The position numbers and the translations under genes are program-made. Of a DNA stretch of 64,000 nt, positions 46,968-57,977 are shown in pieces (the stretch's first letter is position 1; the number at the start of each line of letters is the position of its first letter). The DNA is from Dipteronia dyeriana (taxonomy: Eukaryota > Streptophyta > Magnoliopsida > Sapindales > Sapindaceae), in the NCBI GenBank assembly GCA_032871835.1, contig CM065299.1, positions 744,001 to 808,000 of the forward strand, in the 5' to 3' direction. The notes below the pieces were generated by a model. The model was not told where the DNA came from and did not search any database. It saw only the letters and a list, made by a program, of their open reading frames with translations.

Positions 46968-47030
46968 GGGGAATTCGTATTGTATGATAACACCGCTGAT
47001 GCTGAAACTGAAGTTGTAGAACTCCGTATG
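46968..47030 (+). pseudogene. Stranded exon 2 of the F-box gene at 45915
   Basis: The frame GEFVLYDNTADAETEVVELR, then a GTATCA donor, matches exon 2 of the relatives (GKFLLYRQN, GEFMLYRNN). The acceptor AG is mutated to GG at 46966-46967. Without it this exon is not expected to be spliced in. Confidence 0.65.
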
Positions 47031-47114
47031 GTATCATTTTTTTGAAGATTTTCTTGTGAACTCATAAGATCATTTTTCGTTCTTTCTTATGATAAGTTGT
47101 ACTTTTGTAATGTG

Positions 47115-47240
47115 TGATGTAGGACAAAGATGAAGGAACCGCGGCCCATGTCGAACAATTTCTTTATTTTCTTATTTTGTTAATTTGGGTATTTTCTTGT
47201 TCGACATGGGCCGCGGTTCCTTCATCTTTGTCCTACATCA
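47115..47240. repeat. Perfect 44-base inverted repeat with 38-base spacer
   Basis: The left arm 47115-47158 (TGATGTAGGACAAAGATG ... TCGAACAA) is exactly repeated in reverse complement at 47197-47240. The spacer is T-rich. The arms contain CCGCGGCCCATG, unlike the AT-rich context. The right arm is continuous with the retroelement fragment that follows, so the left arm appears to be an inverted copy of the element edge. Confidence 0.9.
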
Positions 47241-48330
47241 GTCACCCCTTCTTAAAAAGAACACGTCCTCGAGTTCGGTTGAAATACGCAGAAAGACAGG
47301 TAAACAAAGAAAAACCCATATACTGTCTTGTGGGAGTGGTAAACGCCAACTGAAAAAACTCTCTATAGTTTATCCCAAATCCACAACGGCAACACAACAA
47401 TTGTCCAACGAAATGCAGAAGATGTCCAAGCTATTCGCCACTGACGATGCCTATTGGTTGCGGCTTGGACCGCTGGGCACCTGTAGAGGTTTGGACAATA
47501 GCGATTCCTCGTTGCTAGCTCTTCCCATCTCACATAGTATTCTCCTCCTCTTATAATAAACTCGTCCTCGGGTTTAGCAAGATTTTGTTTGGGTGGATTA
47601 TACTTCAAATGTACCATCTTGTCAATCACTGGCTTGAACAAATATACTTCAGATGGCAAGAACAATGTTGGATCTTCAAAATCCAAATCAGGAAAAATAA
47701 TCTTCAAATTACCCCAATAAAAATTATGTGGATTTTCAAATAAGTTACCACCCTTGGAAACTTTATCAATAGAAATTGATTTAGCTTCCAGTTTTGCTTC
47801 AACCACATCTAAAGTGCAATCAATATCAATGGTTGGATCGCAGTCTTCAACTTCTAAGATACAAGACTTATCTTCAATTACTTCGACAATTTCTATTTCA
47901 TACGAAATATCTTCAACTGTATCTTCTATATGACAAAAATCTTTAAAATAATCAATTGGAAGATATTCCTCCCGCATTACATGTTTCATCACAGGCCATG
48001 ATTGGATCCTATCCATTCCAAATCTTTTCCGATCCCTCTGAAAGTCTTCCCACCAAATTAATGCATCGTTTTTCAAATAAATTTCTATAAGTAAAACTTT
48101 CAGACTTTCAGACTTTCTTCAGTTTTCTGATATGTAAAATATTCTTCAACTTCTTTCAACCAATTAATAAATTCTTGTAACTTTTAAACCTTTGATTGAT
48201 TTTAATAAAATCGTTCCTTTGGAACATTTATCTGTCGTGGATTCGACATGCTCTTTGAGGATTCGAGAGCACCATTTTCTAACGAAGATTAGGGAATGAT
48301 GGCCCCTGCATGGCGGTCCATGCTTTGGTA
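47241..48330 (-). mobile_element. Ty3/gypsy fragment with gag-like frame
   Basis: The minus-strand frame 48076-47363 (237 codons) begins NDALIWWEDFQRDRKRFG and RIQSWPVMKHVMREEYLP, which is a Retrotrans_gag-type motif. It passes through an acidic stretch into PDLDFEDPTLFLPSEVYLFK and EDEFIIRGGEYYVRWE. Protease and polymerase domains are absent between these parts, so it is an internally deleted fragment fused in frame. No LTR pair is seen. It lies inside the 3' region of the F-box gene at 45915. Confidence 0.65.
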
Positions 48331-48437
48331 ACTACCGGTCGCTGCGTCAAGGTTCGTCTGAGTGTGCCTCAGGGTTCGACAAAGTGATCATTCTTATTTT
48401 TCGCTATACCCCGCTGCATCAATGTGCCTTTTTATAG

Positions 48438-48540
48438 GAGACCAGAAAGGAACTACTACTGTTAGATTTGCCTATGGTCCTATGGTTCAAGATTGCGACC
48501 TCAATGGATTGAGATACATGTTAACAGAAAAAGTAGAAAA
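48438..48540 (+). pseudogene. Possible third exon of the F-box gene at 45915, degraded
   Basis: After a TTTATAG acceptor, the frame ETRKELLLLDLPMVLWFK ends in a stop at 48510-48512. It resembles exon 3 of the gene at 220 (ETEEDWLSFALPMVRGF) most clearly around TTGCCTATGGT. A second frame (GDQKGTTTVRFAYGPMVQDC) is longer and ends at a GTAAAG donor at about 48561, but matches nothing I recognise. The first reading fits the gene context but is weak. Confidence 0.4.
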
Positions 48541-48559
48541 GCATCCAATTATATCAACG

Positions 48560-49226
48560 GTAAAGTTGCCAGTTATGTTTCCGAAAATTGTGGAAATCTG
48601 TCTTTACATAGACTGTTTGTTTGCATACTATTGTAATTTGATCTCTCTTGTCTACAAGAGATTGGAAGCACATGGTTGGTTGGTTTTGCTGCGAATTTCT
48701 GATGGGTGGTTTTGTACTTAAAACTCGGCTTCCCGCTTTATTACAAAACAATTGAAGCTCTCTCTGATGAAATTGCAGCTAAACATACATTTTAAGGAAA
48801 CAATTCAAGGATTTTTGTCTCACTGAAACTTTAATTTTGCAATGAGAATGTGCTTCATAGAAACAGTTGCTTTGTTTTGGAGATATTAATATAGCTAATC
48901 AACTCTGTTAATTTTGTTCTTTCAAAAGGAAAAAAAAAAAACCTCTGTTAAATTTGTTATAAATCGTTTCCTTTCTTCTTCTAAATATTCTTTATGGATC
49001 ATGTTATTTACTGCTACAAATCCTACAATATGATTTGAGATTTTCATAAACTTTGTTCAAATATTTGTTAAGTGAAGTTACAAAGATGATTATAACATCT
49101 TGTTGATTATTGGTGTTGATGATATAGTAGTTATAAATCAATTGATACATCATTTAAGATTTTGGGAATGCAGTTTTTTGGAGTAACTATTATGTTCATC
49201 GCTTTTATAATGTTTAATCTAGATGA
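48560..49226. other. AT-rich non-coding stretch
   Basis: No gene, repeat pair or element terminus was recognised in this stretch. Confidence 0.35.
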
Positions 49227-49234
49227 GTAACCAC

Positions 49235-49872
49235 TAGGGGTGGGCGTTGATTGGATCGGTTCGGTTTTTCATAGAACCGATAAAATCCGGTTTTTAAAAA
49301 AGTGAACCGATTCAATCAAATTGATATTTGCTAACCGATAAAAAACCAACCGAATTGGACCGGTTCAGTTCGGTTCGGTTTTTTTGGTTTTGAGCCTGAT
49401 GGGCCAAAATTCTAAATTTCATTTATTACATATTTAGTTCATTTTTTTGAACCTATTGGACCAAATTTATTTACATCACAATAAAAACATATTAAAAAAT
49501 TACAAAATCCAATACAAAACAGTAAACACATTTCAAAATACATGTCAGTCAATTTTTTTGTTGATAGCTAATACAATAGTCAATATCAAACAAAGTCAAA
49601 TTACATTTTAAAATCCAATAAAATATACCTAATAAGTGAAGAGTGAAGAGTGGAAGTTAGAATTAGTTTTTTTTTTTTTAATTTATAGTCGGGTACCGGT
49701 TCGGTTAACCGGCTTTTGGAACTAAATCGGACAAAAACCGATCCAACCGGTTTTTTTTTAATTAGAACCGAACCGAACCGATCACCCAATCAAAGCCAGT
49801 AAAAAATCAATTGGACAGGTTTGATCCACTGGTTCGATTCGGTTCAGTTCATTGGTTTTTTGCCCACCCCTA
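49235..49872. mobile_element. Non-autonomous hAT element, 638 bases, with 8-base target duplication
   Basis: Both ends carry the inverted repeat TAGGGGTGGGC. Inside are many AACCGAACCG/CGGTTCGGTT blocks. Flanks GTAACCAC (49227-49234) and ATAACCAC (49873-49880) are an 8-base target duplication with one change, as expected for hAT. No transposase frame exists. The target is the first bases of a CACTA terminus. Confidence 0.85.
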
Positions 49873-49877
49873 ATAAC

Positions 49878-50160
49878 CACTACAAGAAATTTGAGTATTA
49901 GACACTATACATTGCGAGACAAATTGATTGTTGGTCTCCAAATGAAGCTTTCGGGAATGAAATTTGGTGTTCAACTCCATAGATTTGAGTTTTTATTTTC
50001 GTATAAAGCATTTGATTTGGGTGGACATTCGGAGACGACATAATTTGTCTTTCAAGCAGCCATTTTGTGTGACAAATTGTTGTTAGTCTCCAAATGAAGT
50101 TTTCGGAAACGAAATTTGGAGTTCTTATAGATAGATTTGGGTTTTTGTTTTCTTAATCGG
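49878..50160 (+). mobile_element. CACTA transposon terminus with subterminal repeats
   Basis: CACTACAAGAAATTTGAG at 49878 is a classical plant CACTA terminal repeat. Two subterminal units (GACAAATTG...GTCTCCAAATGAAG...AAATTTGG) lie at about 49918-49975 and 50071-50132. No matching TTCTTGTAGTG end was found downstream, so this is a truncated or solo end. No transposase gene is visible. Confidence 0.65.
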
Positions 50161-50490
50161 TGTCAATTATATGTATATACATAATTATTTGAAGGAATTG
50201 AAGTAATACAATAAACTTATATTAAATCAAAATATCTAAATTTTATTAAAATGTTTTAGAGTTCTGTGCAAGTAAAATGATGGATAAGAAGAGGTATATC
50301 TTCACAATTTAAATTAGAGGATTGTGTACTAAATTTCAGCATGTATGTATTTTGTAAATAGAAGTGTGTAAATTAATCAAGTTTAACTTGTAAAATTTCT
50401 CTACGAATTTAGGTTTATTTGAAACACTTTATTTTTTATTTGTTTTTTTAGAACTAAACATGTGGTATGCCAAAGTTAAGGTTTATTTTA
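50161..50490. other. AT-rich stretch next to the CACTA terminus
   Basis: No recognisable feature. It may be internal sequence of the truncated CACTA element. Confidence 0.3.
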
Positions 50491-50493
50491 TCG

Positions 50494-51286
50494 TGAAAAT
50501 TGTTAAAAATAGCCACAACTAATATGAAAAAAATTTTGTTTTTTAACCACATATGAAAATTTATTCGTTAATAGTCAATTTTGTGAGAAATTACTTGAAT
50601 GCCCTCATATAAAAACCACTCTCAAACATTTTCTCTCTCTTTTCTTTTTTTTTCTCTCCTTTCCTCTCTCTCTCCCCCCGATCTCTCTCTCCCGTCGGCG
50701 GTGTGCCGGTGTCCTTGCGAAGGCCGGTGAACCATCGTCGGCCTCCTCTCTCTCTCTCACCGAACCCCTGTTTCTCTCTCCCCACAGCTCTCTCTCTCTT
50801 CTTTCTCTCTCTCTTTCACTCAACTCTCTTTATCTCACCTTCCCTTTTCTCTTACACGTCGTCAACGGCTTGCCGGAGTGCCGTTGCCTGGGCTTCACGA
50901 CCGTCCAGCAACGCCGTTAAGCTCCCCCTCCGATAGTGATTAGATCTACTGAAAAAAAAGGGAAGAAAATAAAATACTAGAAACCCAGAACATTTCAAGT
51001 TTCAACATTTCAATTTAGTCAAGATTTCAAGTTTCAAAATTTCATTTTTTTTTAAACAAGATTTTAAGTTTCAAATTTCTAGTCGTTATTTCAAGTTTGG
51101 TTCCAGATTTTAGTCATGATTTTAAGTTTGCTTTCAGTTTTAAAGAAAAAATCAAATCCAGAGGTATTTTTGTAATATATAGATATACACTGATTTTTTT
51201 TTTAAAAAAATGCTATTAACAAATAAAACTTTAAAAGTGGTTATAAACGAAAGTTTAATATTTTTCATGGCTATTTTTTATTTCCT
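50494..51286. mobile_element. Putative terminal-inverted-repeat element with CT-rich core
   Basis: The left end TGTTAAAAATAGCCAC and right end CATGGCTATTTTTTAT are imperfect inverted repeats. The core (50625-50820) is strongly pyrimidine-rich with CTCTCTCT runs. It then has a GC-rich piece (50690-50935) whose open frames (MPVSLRRPVNHRRPPLSLSP) show no known domain and look compositional. The termini are short, so the class is not certain. Confidence 0.4.
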
Positions 51287-52345
51287 CTCTTATTTATTTA
51301 TTTTAAACTACAATTTATTAATAGTCGAAAAACGACCAGGAAAACACACAAGGCACACAAACCAAAAGCCAGAAGGCAAAACATCCAACAACAAATGCAC
51401 CCCCCTCAACAAGAGTTTTGACCTGGCCAGCAACCTTAATGGTTTATTTAAACCACTTTATAATTATGGGTAGTTATTTTTTTTATTTTATTTTTAAAAG
51501 GAAAACAATTGGTGATTAGATAAGTGATTTATGTTATTTAAAAAAAATTAAAGAGTGACTCTACTACCAAGCACAAAAAATCTTCATACACCTATGTTTT
51601 AATGAAATTTTGTTTTTTCTAAAATCCCATTACATTTAATTACTTAAAATATATAGCTTTTAGTCATGGAATTGATGAACAAAGAATTGATTTCATGGAT
51701 TCCGAATGCATTTAGGTATATTTACTTTCAATTTTTTTTTTATTGTGTTGTGATTGAATTAAAAATTATCATAGTTGTAGTATTGTATAACTTTTTTTTT
51801 TAATGCAGTTGTAGAATTAGATCAAATCTATATTGTTCTTAAACACAACAAAATTCACTCACTCACTTTACTTTAACTCATCTACAAATTCTTATAATTT
51901 TATTGGTTTGTAAACCGAAAAAATGTATCGGATTAATTAAAAATAAAAATAAAAAAAGAAATAAATTGATTTTTTTTAAGACTAAAGAAGTTGCATATTT
52001 TTGTTTGTTTAATTATTATTGTTGTTTTCTATGACGATAATTAAGTGTATAAATCATTATCATTTCATGGATTTTTATATAATTCAGTAGATTGATTCCG
52101 TAAGTAACAACGAAAAAAATAGAATCGTGTTTTATTTTCTCCCAAGTAAAATTTTAGTTGTAGAGTTTAATTTGAATATGATATTTTTTTTTATTTCAGT
52201 AAATTCTATAATATTTGTTTAAATATGTTTAAAATTTTAAAAAATACTTAAAGGATAGTTTTGGTATTTTAAAGAGTGTAGAGAGTAAAATTAATAATTT
52301 TAATTTTTTAATATGGGTATAGGAAGAAAAAAAAATTAAATGATA
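51287..52345. other. AT-rich intergenic region before the F-box duplicate
   Basis: A short GC-richer island at 51325-51440 stands out from the AT background but has no identified origin. Otherwise there are poly-A/T runs and no gene. Confidence 0.35.
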
Positions 52346-54063
52346 TTTTGCACATTATCCTCCATCATCTAGGAAGTTTTTAAACTCTCTCTTTTTTCCT
52401 ACCACTTTTACTAGACGCGTAGTTTTAAATTTCCACAACAGAAATTGAAATTTTTTTCTAATCAAATGCAGATCAATATTTCATAATATATTTTTAAATA
52501 AAGTCATTAATTAACCTAGATATATATATTTTTTATATAGGACTCTGCAGCCGCCACTCGTACTTGCAATGGAGGAAACTGATCGGCTTAGCAACTTGCC
52601 ACACCCTATAATCCATCACATTCTCTCGCTTATGGACACCAGATAAGTCGTCCATACGTCTCTTCTGTCGAAGGAGTGGAGGTACCATTGGGTTCATATT
52701 CATAGTCTCAATTTCGATTTCACAACGTTCACGAATTTTACTAGTTTCAAAAATTTCGTCCTTAATATCTTGCAACATCGCAAACCCTCAACTTTGATCG
52801 GCCTGAGGCTTCATTTAAATGGCATGAGAAACGTGCATCTCTTGAGAAAAATTTCTAGCTATGCCCTATCACACGGAGTTGAAGAGCTCGAAACTAATGC
52901 CATCATCGCTAATACCTTTCCTGCAAGGCTCTTTGAGTGTTTGAAGACTCTCAAATTGGGTTCGTGCACCATTCAAAGTTTTCCGGACTCACCGTTTGGT
53001 CATTTCTTGTCGTTGACAACTTTACAACCCTATAAAGTCTTGTTTTCTTATTACATAACCAACAACGTTAACGACGACAACAACAACGGTCTCTTCTCAT
53101 CTTTTCCAAATCTAGAAAACCTATCCTTGATCAAATGCCTTGTGTCAGATAGCAAGATGAGCTTCAACATATCTCATCCGCGGCTTGTTCATTTGGCCAT
53201 CTCGTGTCTCGAGTTTCGTGGACTTTGGCTTGTGGCTTCTGCACCGTCACTGAAAATCCTCAACTTGAACGGGACTCACCATTTAGTTTTCGTCATGAAC
53301 AAAAGCCAAACTCTCGAAAAAGTGAACATCAATCTGTTTCCACCTCCCATCTCGAGAGAAATAAAACATCATAAGCAATCCTATATTTCGTATCTTAATC
53401 GTATGGTCAAAGGACTATGTTACTCAAAATCGCTAAGAGTATCATTGGCATTTACCAAGGTAAGTACTAGTTAACTTTTTTAGTTATCCTAAATTAAAAT
53501 TCCTATATGGAATTAGAAATTCGGCTAAGTTGAAAATGATTATTATTAATTTGTGACCAGGGGAAATTTTTATTGTATCGTCAGAACTCTGATCATGAAG
53601 CAGAAATGATATATGAGGAACTCAAGGTACTTGATTATTTCTTCTTTAAATGGATTGATTTTCGTAATACTTTCAAGTGACTGCAAGTTTTTTTTTAATG
53701 ATAATATTTTGTGTCTTCTACTGTGTCATTTTAGGAGACTGAGGAGGATTGGTTGTCCTTTGCTTTGCCTATGGTTCGTGGTTTTGGCCTGAATCAATTG
53801 ACAACCATATTGGAAGAAATACTATGAGTGGTTTGGTGGTACGATGGTGGTAAGAGCACACATTCAGTGTAACAATGTAGCACGTTTGAACCGCCACCAT
53901 GTGTTATTTCAAAAAATCAATGGGAACCGGCTTTTCAAAAAAAAAAAACATTGGGAGCTGGCTTCTATAGGGCTGTAAGCTGCAATTTAAATAAGGAAAT
54001 AGTCAATTGATTCAGTATTTGCATAGTTTATATAATTGGAGTGTACTATTTTTAACTACATTA
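52346..54063 (+). repeat. Segmental duplicate of 1-1667
   Basis: Promoter, gene and 3' flank match the start of the window nearly base for base, with scattered substitutions and small indels, from TTTTGCACATTATCC to CTATTTTTAACTACAT. Similarity ends at the same point where the hAT-like element begins in the first copy. The true left end in the first copy lies outside the window. Confidence 0.9.
52569..53827 (+). pseudogene. F-box/LRR gene duplicate with nonsense codon in the F-box
   Basis: It has the same exon layout as the gene at 220: 52569-53459 (891 bases, same length), 53561-53626 and 53735-53827, with all splice sites kept. Codon 26 (TAC, Tyr, in the parent) is TAA at 52644-52646, which removes everything after LSLMDTR. 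The remaining frame stays open (an internal ATG at 52770 gives 234 codons of LRR region), so the nonsense change is young. The last exon ends 11 codons earlier at a TGA. Restart at 52770 would give an LRR-only protein without an F-box. The last-exon copy is otherwise intact. Confidence 0.9.
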
Positions 54064-54147
54064 GTTGGGACGGTTTTAAGACATTTCGGGACCCGATCTA
54101 TTTAATGATATTAACAAAAGTCGGGGTCTCAAAATGGCTAATTTTAG
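54064..54147. other. Short spacer between F-box duplicate and AT-rich element
   Basis: Unique-looking sequence with TCGGGACCCGA (a small palindrome at about 54087-54097). No feature assigned. Confidence 0.3.
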
Positions 54148-55076
54148 AGGTGTGGGGATATTTGTACCTTTTAAAAACGGTATGTACACATTAAATTAAT
54201 ATATTTTTTGAAAATCCAATAATACCCTTTAGTAAAATAACTAATAAGACTAAATAATTTATAAGTATACCCGTCAATAATTATTAATTAGTTTCCAATT
54301 TTAATATTTTGTGAAAAAAAAAAGTTTCCTTTTGATGATTTGATTTTGATATTAACATGTCATTAAAAATTCTTTCCATTTTCTTAAGTCCTAGATTCTC
54401 TTTTAAAATATAATATTAAATATTTTTAAATTTCTTTTAAGGAAATACTAATTGACTACTAGAGAATGAATAAAAACTTTCCAAAGTTGATTGTAAAAAA
54501 AAACAAGTTTTAAATTATTTTTTATTAGAAAAACAAAATCATTAGAAACCGTTTTCTCTATAAAAAAAATTTCTTTCAAACACACTTTAGACTTTGTTTT
54601 TTTTTTTTTATCAATATTAGTTGTTCTTCAATTTCATTAAACATTTTTCTACTTCCAAATCAATTGATACATGACATTAACATTGTATTCCTACAATTTT
54701 TACAAACGGAAAATGAATCTTCAACCGGTAAAAGCTTAAATTGGAGTGATTTTGATGTTAGAGAAAGAACAATGATAGATTTTTTTTTAAAGAACAGTGA
54801 TATAATTTATTTATTTTTTGAAATATATATAATTAAAAGAATTAAAGACAATAACAAAATTTTAAATAATAATAAAATTAATTAAATAACATAATAATAT
54901 ATGCCGGTGGTGTGTATTTATAAAAATACAATACAATACAATATAATTAAAGAAAGGATATTATTGGTATTATGTGAGTTTTATTTACAAACTATAAATT
55001 TTAAAAAAAAAATTGATAGGTGTGATTTTGAAAAGAGTCTACAAACAATTTTTAAGGGGTATCATTATCGCCACTC
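54148..55076. mobile_element. AT-rich MULE-like miniature element, diverged copy
   Basis: It aligns over most of its length with the element at 60589-61352 (shared ATATTTTTTNAAAATC, AATACCCTT and TCATTATCGCCACTC-type end). The right end, GGGGTATCATTATCGCCACTC, matches the other copy's terminus. The left end is eroded. TTTTAGA occurs on both sides, a possible partial target duplication. No coding content. Confidence 0.6.
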
Positions 55077-55619
55077 TTTTAGAATTATAATATTAATACG
55101 ATTATAGACTATAGAATTTATAGTGCAGTTGCATAGTGCCCCCTGAAATTTTTTTCTTGACACTTAACCCTCTGAACTTCAATAAATTTGTAAAAATTGA
55201 TAGAAGTGAAACGGACGTCAGTGGCAAATTGCACTTACATATCCTGAATATATGAATAATTGTATTAAAACTGAAAAAATATAACAATATCAAACAAATA
55301 CCCTTTGACATGTTTGACTAATATCCAAAAAAATCAAAATAAAAATATTAATAACATTAATTATTTTTTTAAAAATAATTAATAATAATAAGGGTGAATT
55401 CCATTTTAGTCCTTCTAGTTTGACTTAATACACAAATTGGTCTCTCGGTTTTGAGCTTTCTTATGACAGGTCCCTACATTTTTAAAAAACCTCAATTTAA
55501 GTCTCTACCATCCAATTATGTTAGAGTTCGTAAAGATTTCGTCCAAGTGCCAAGGGTAAAATGGTAACTAATGTAATAAATATAAAAATCTAATTACAAA
55601 TTAATTATTAATTAATTTA

Positions 55620-56098
55620 AAACAAACAAAAACCTAGAACCATCATCATCAACAACCCAGAAACCCAAACCCAGATCCAACCCCCTTTCTTCACCACCAC
55701 CAGATCTCTCTTTAGTTAACAAAAACCCAGAACCATCATCATCAAAAACCCAGAACCATCATAATCAAAAACCCAAAAACCCAAACCTAAACCCAGATCG
55801 AACCCCCTTTCTTCACCACCACCAAAGATTTCATTTTTTTTATCTTCTTCAACATCAAAAAATAAAAAAAAATAAAAAAAAACTTGATCGAAAAACCCAA
55901 GTTTCCAGAAATCAAAATTTTCAAAAATTTGATCTAAAAACCCATCTATTCTTCATCTTCATCAAATTTTCCAGAAATTAAAATTTCCATCAACACCAGA
56001 CTTCATCAAAATTTCCATCAATCACAAACCCAAAATCAAACCTATTTTTTTTTCATTTGTTTCATAACATCCTAATATAAGCCAAAAACACCCTAACC

Positions 56099-56130
<32 letters not shown>

Positions 56131-56480
56131 ATCGACATCATCACCAAAATAAACCCAAACCTCACAAACCTAGTTCATCCAAACAAAAAATCCATACCAG
56201 ATCGTAGGATTAAAGATCCAAACCAACACCAAAGCTCAAAAAACAAACCCTCATAAAACCTATACCAGAAAAAAAAAAACCCATACCCAAATCGAAGATC
56301 AACAGCAAACCGCAAAGAACAGACCCTTACTGACCTCTCACACCGCTATCACCACCACCACCGTTCGCCCCTCTCTCATCTTGTATTCAACTCACTCACC
56401 ACTTACACCTAAACCCAAACCCAATCGACGGAAAAAGAAAACCCACACCCAAACCCAATTGACGAAAACAGAAGAAGAAA
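55620..56480. repeat. AAACCCA-rich low-complexity region
   Basis: Repeated AACCCAGAACC, CAAACCCAGATC and CTTTCTTCACCACCACCA units (two near-identical blocks at about 55620-55710 and 55740-55830). Similar units appear at 63780-63960. No open frame of note. Confidence 0.6.
56100..56130 (+). repeat. Run of 31 cytosines
   Basis: An uninterrupted C homopolymer inside the long-inverted-repeat element. Its length is likely to vary and may be misread. The opposite strand could form G-quadruplex structures. Confidence 0.95.
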
Positions 56481-57171
56481 CCAAACCCAATCACCAGAAG
56501 GATAAGAAGAAGAAGAAGAGAGAAAGTGATCGGTTTAGATGAACAGATGAGAGAGAGATCAGAGAAATAGTTGAGAGATTGTGAGAGAGGAAAGAGAAAC
56601 TGATGAGAGATTAGATTTTATTTTGTTTTTTCATTTTTAATTTAAATTTGTTATTTATTGATTTGTTTTATTTATTTTTTTTTGGATATCAGTCAAACAG
56701 GTCAAAGGGTATTTGTATGATATTATTATATTTTTCTAGCTTTAATACAATTATTCATATATTCATGGTATGTCAGTGTAATTTTTCACTGAAGTCCGTT
56801 TCACTTCTGTCAGTTTTTGTAAATTTATGGAAGTTTAGGGGGTTAAATGCCAAGAAAAAAAATTTATAAAACACTATACAACTTCACTATAAATATAGGG
56901 ATCATCATTGCTATTAACCCTTAATAAAAATAGTTCCATTTGAGCAAATTCTTCTTGTGGGTTTGAGGATCTGATCTATAGCTTTTGTTTCATCAAAAAC
57001 TTTCTTTGTAATCCCAAAACATTTATATATTAATAAAATTTAATCAACTTAAATTAAAATAAGTTGCAGCCTTTGATGATCTCTATGAACTTTTCGCTCT
57101 CTTTAGTTATCCTAGAAAAACAAGAATTTTGGAGCTCAATTAAAGCAAATTTTTTTCCCGCGACTTTAGTG

Positions 57172-57256
57172 TCAGCAATTTGCCAAACCCTTTAATCCAT
57201 CAAATTCATTCCCTTATGAACTCCAAATACGCTGATTGAACATGCGTCATGGTCAA
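57172..57256 (+). pseudogene. F-box remnant, about 28 codons
   Basis: The reading SNLPNPLIHQIHSLMNSKYA followed by a stop matches the start of the F-box in the gene at 58102 (SNLPDPIIHRILSFMDTKYA). No LRR region or later exon follows. It is the debris of a further family member. Confidence 0.75.
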
Positions 57257-57970
57257 CTAATTAAAAACCATTCACCATTAATATCGCCCTCGTAATGATA
57301 TACTCAACCCCTTTTATATGGATGACACGTAGCTATGAAAGGATAATTTTATCTAAACATTGTCAATTTTTAGGATAAATTTATCTTTTTCTAAATACAT
57401 ACCATCCATACCGGAAGTGAACAATGTTTATTCCCTTAAGAGGGTGAACAAAAAAGAACTCTATTTTTGTTCACTCTTCTCCTTAAAAGGGGTGAGCATC
57501 TTCCCATTTATTAATTAAGGATTAATAAAATGACAGGATATCATGTGCTGGATCAATTGCAAACCGCATCACATCAACAAATCATGCAGTTACAGTTAGG
57601 ATTAGACATCTACAGTGGACAACCTTAATGGTGAATGTGTTTTAATTTGTTGAACACACGTATAATAATTCATTTTTGTTTACCCGAGGAATCAAGATTT
57701 TCTCTTTTATGTTCTTTTTTTTTTTTAATTCTTAACTTTGTTCTAGATGTTGACACCTAAACATATGCTGACAAGGGTCCATTTGTTCACGCAATTAAAT
57801 GTGGCCTATTAGCACTCAAGTGTCGACTATCTTGACAGATTTTCTTCCCTAAAAGGTCAGCCTTTCAATAAATTCCATTATATACATTCCAAGTTCAAAA
57901 CAAAAAAAAAACCTATCTCTCTAGATTAATATCGACTTCAACGAAAGAATACAGTGGTTGGCGAAGTGGT
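57257..57970. other. Upstream region of the F-box gene at 58102
   Basis: AT-rich. It contains a small inverted repeat (GGGTGAACAAAAA at about 57442 and TTTTTGTTCACTC at about 57464). No gene. Confidence 0.4.
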
Positions 57971-57977
57971 GGCTCAG

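Larger units (their letters stand above)
55115..56895. mobile_element. Element with about 210-base terminal inverted repeats
   Basis: 55116-55326 and 56694-56895 are inverted repeats at roughly 80 percent identity by eye, starting TTTATAGTGNAGTTGNATAG. This explains the paired 69- and 73-codon frames seen on opposite strands. The interior has a second repeat edge (GGGTGAATTCCATTTTAGTC at about 55393), CCCAAACCCAGATC-type repeats, and a GAGAGAG-rich end. No transposase. Long inverted ends suggest a Mutator-like non-autonomous element, but no clear target duplication was found. Confidence 0.6.

Noticed and set aside
48420..48560. Frame with KGTTTVRFAYG, reminiscent of the start of a proteasome beta subunit
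   Set aside because: The resemblance is limited to GTTT and a few residues, and the catalytic and later segments are absent. The F-box exon reading fits the location better.
50591..50936. Three overlapping frames rich in Arg/Glu or Ser/Leu/Pro
   Set aside because: They are produced by the CT-rich tract in both strands. No domain, no splice signals, no paralogue.
55102..56869. Related 69- and 73-codon frames on opposite strands as a possible small gene pair
   Set aside because: They are the two arms of a terminal inverted repeat. The protein likeness follows from the DNA repeat.
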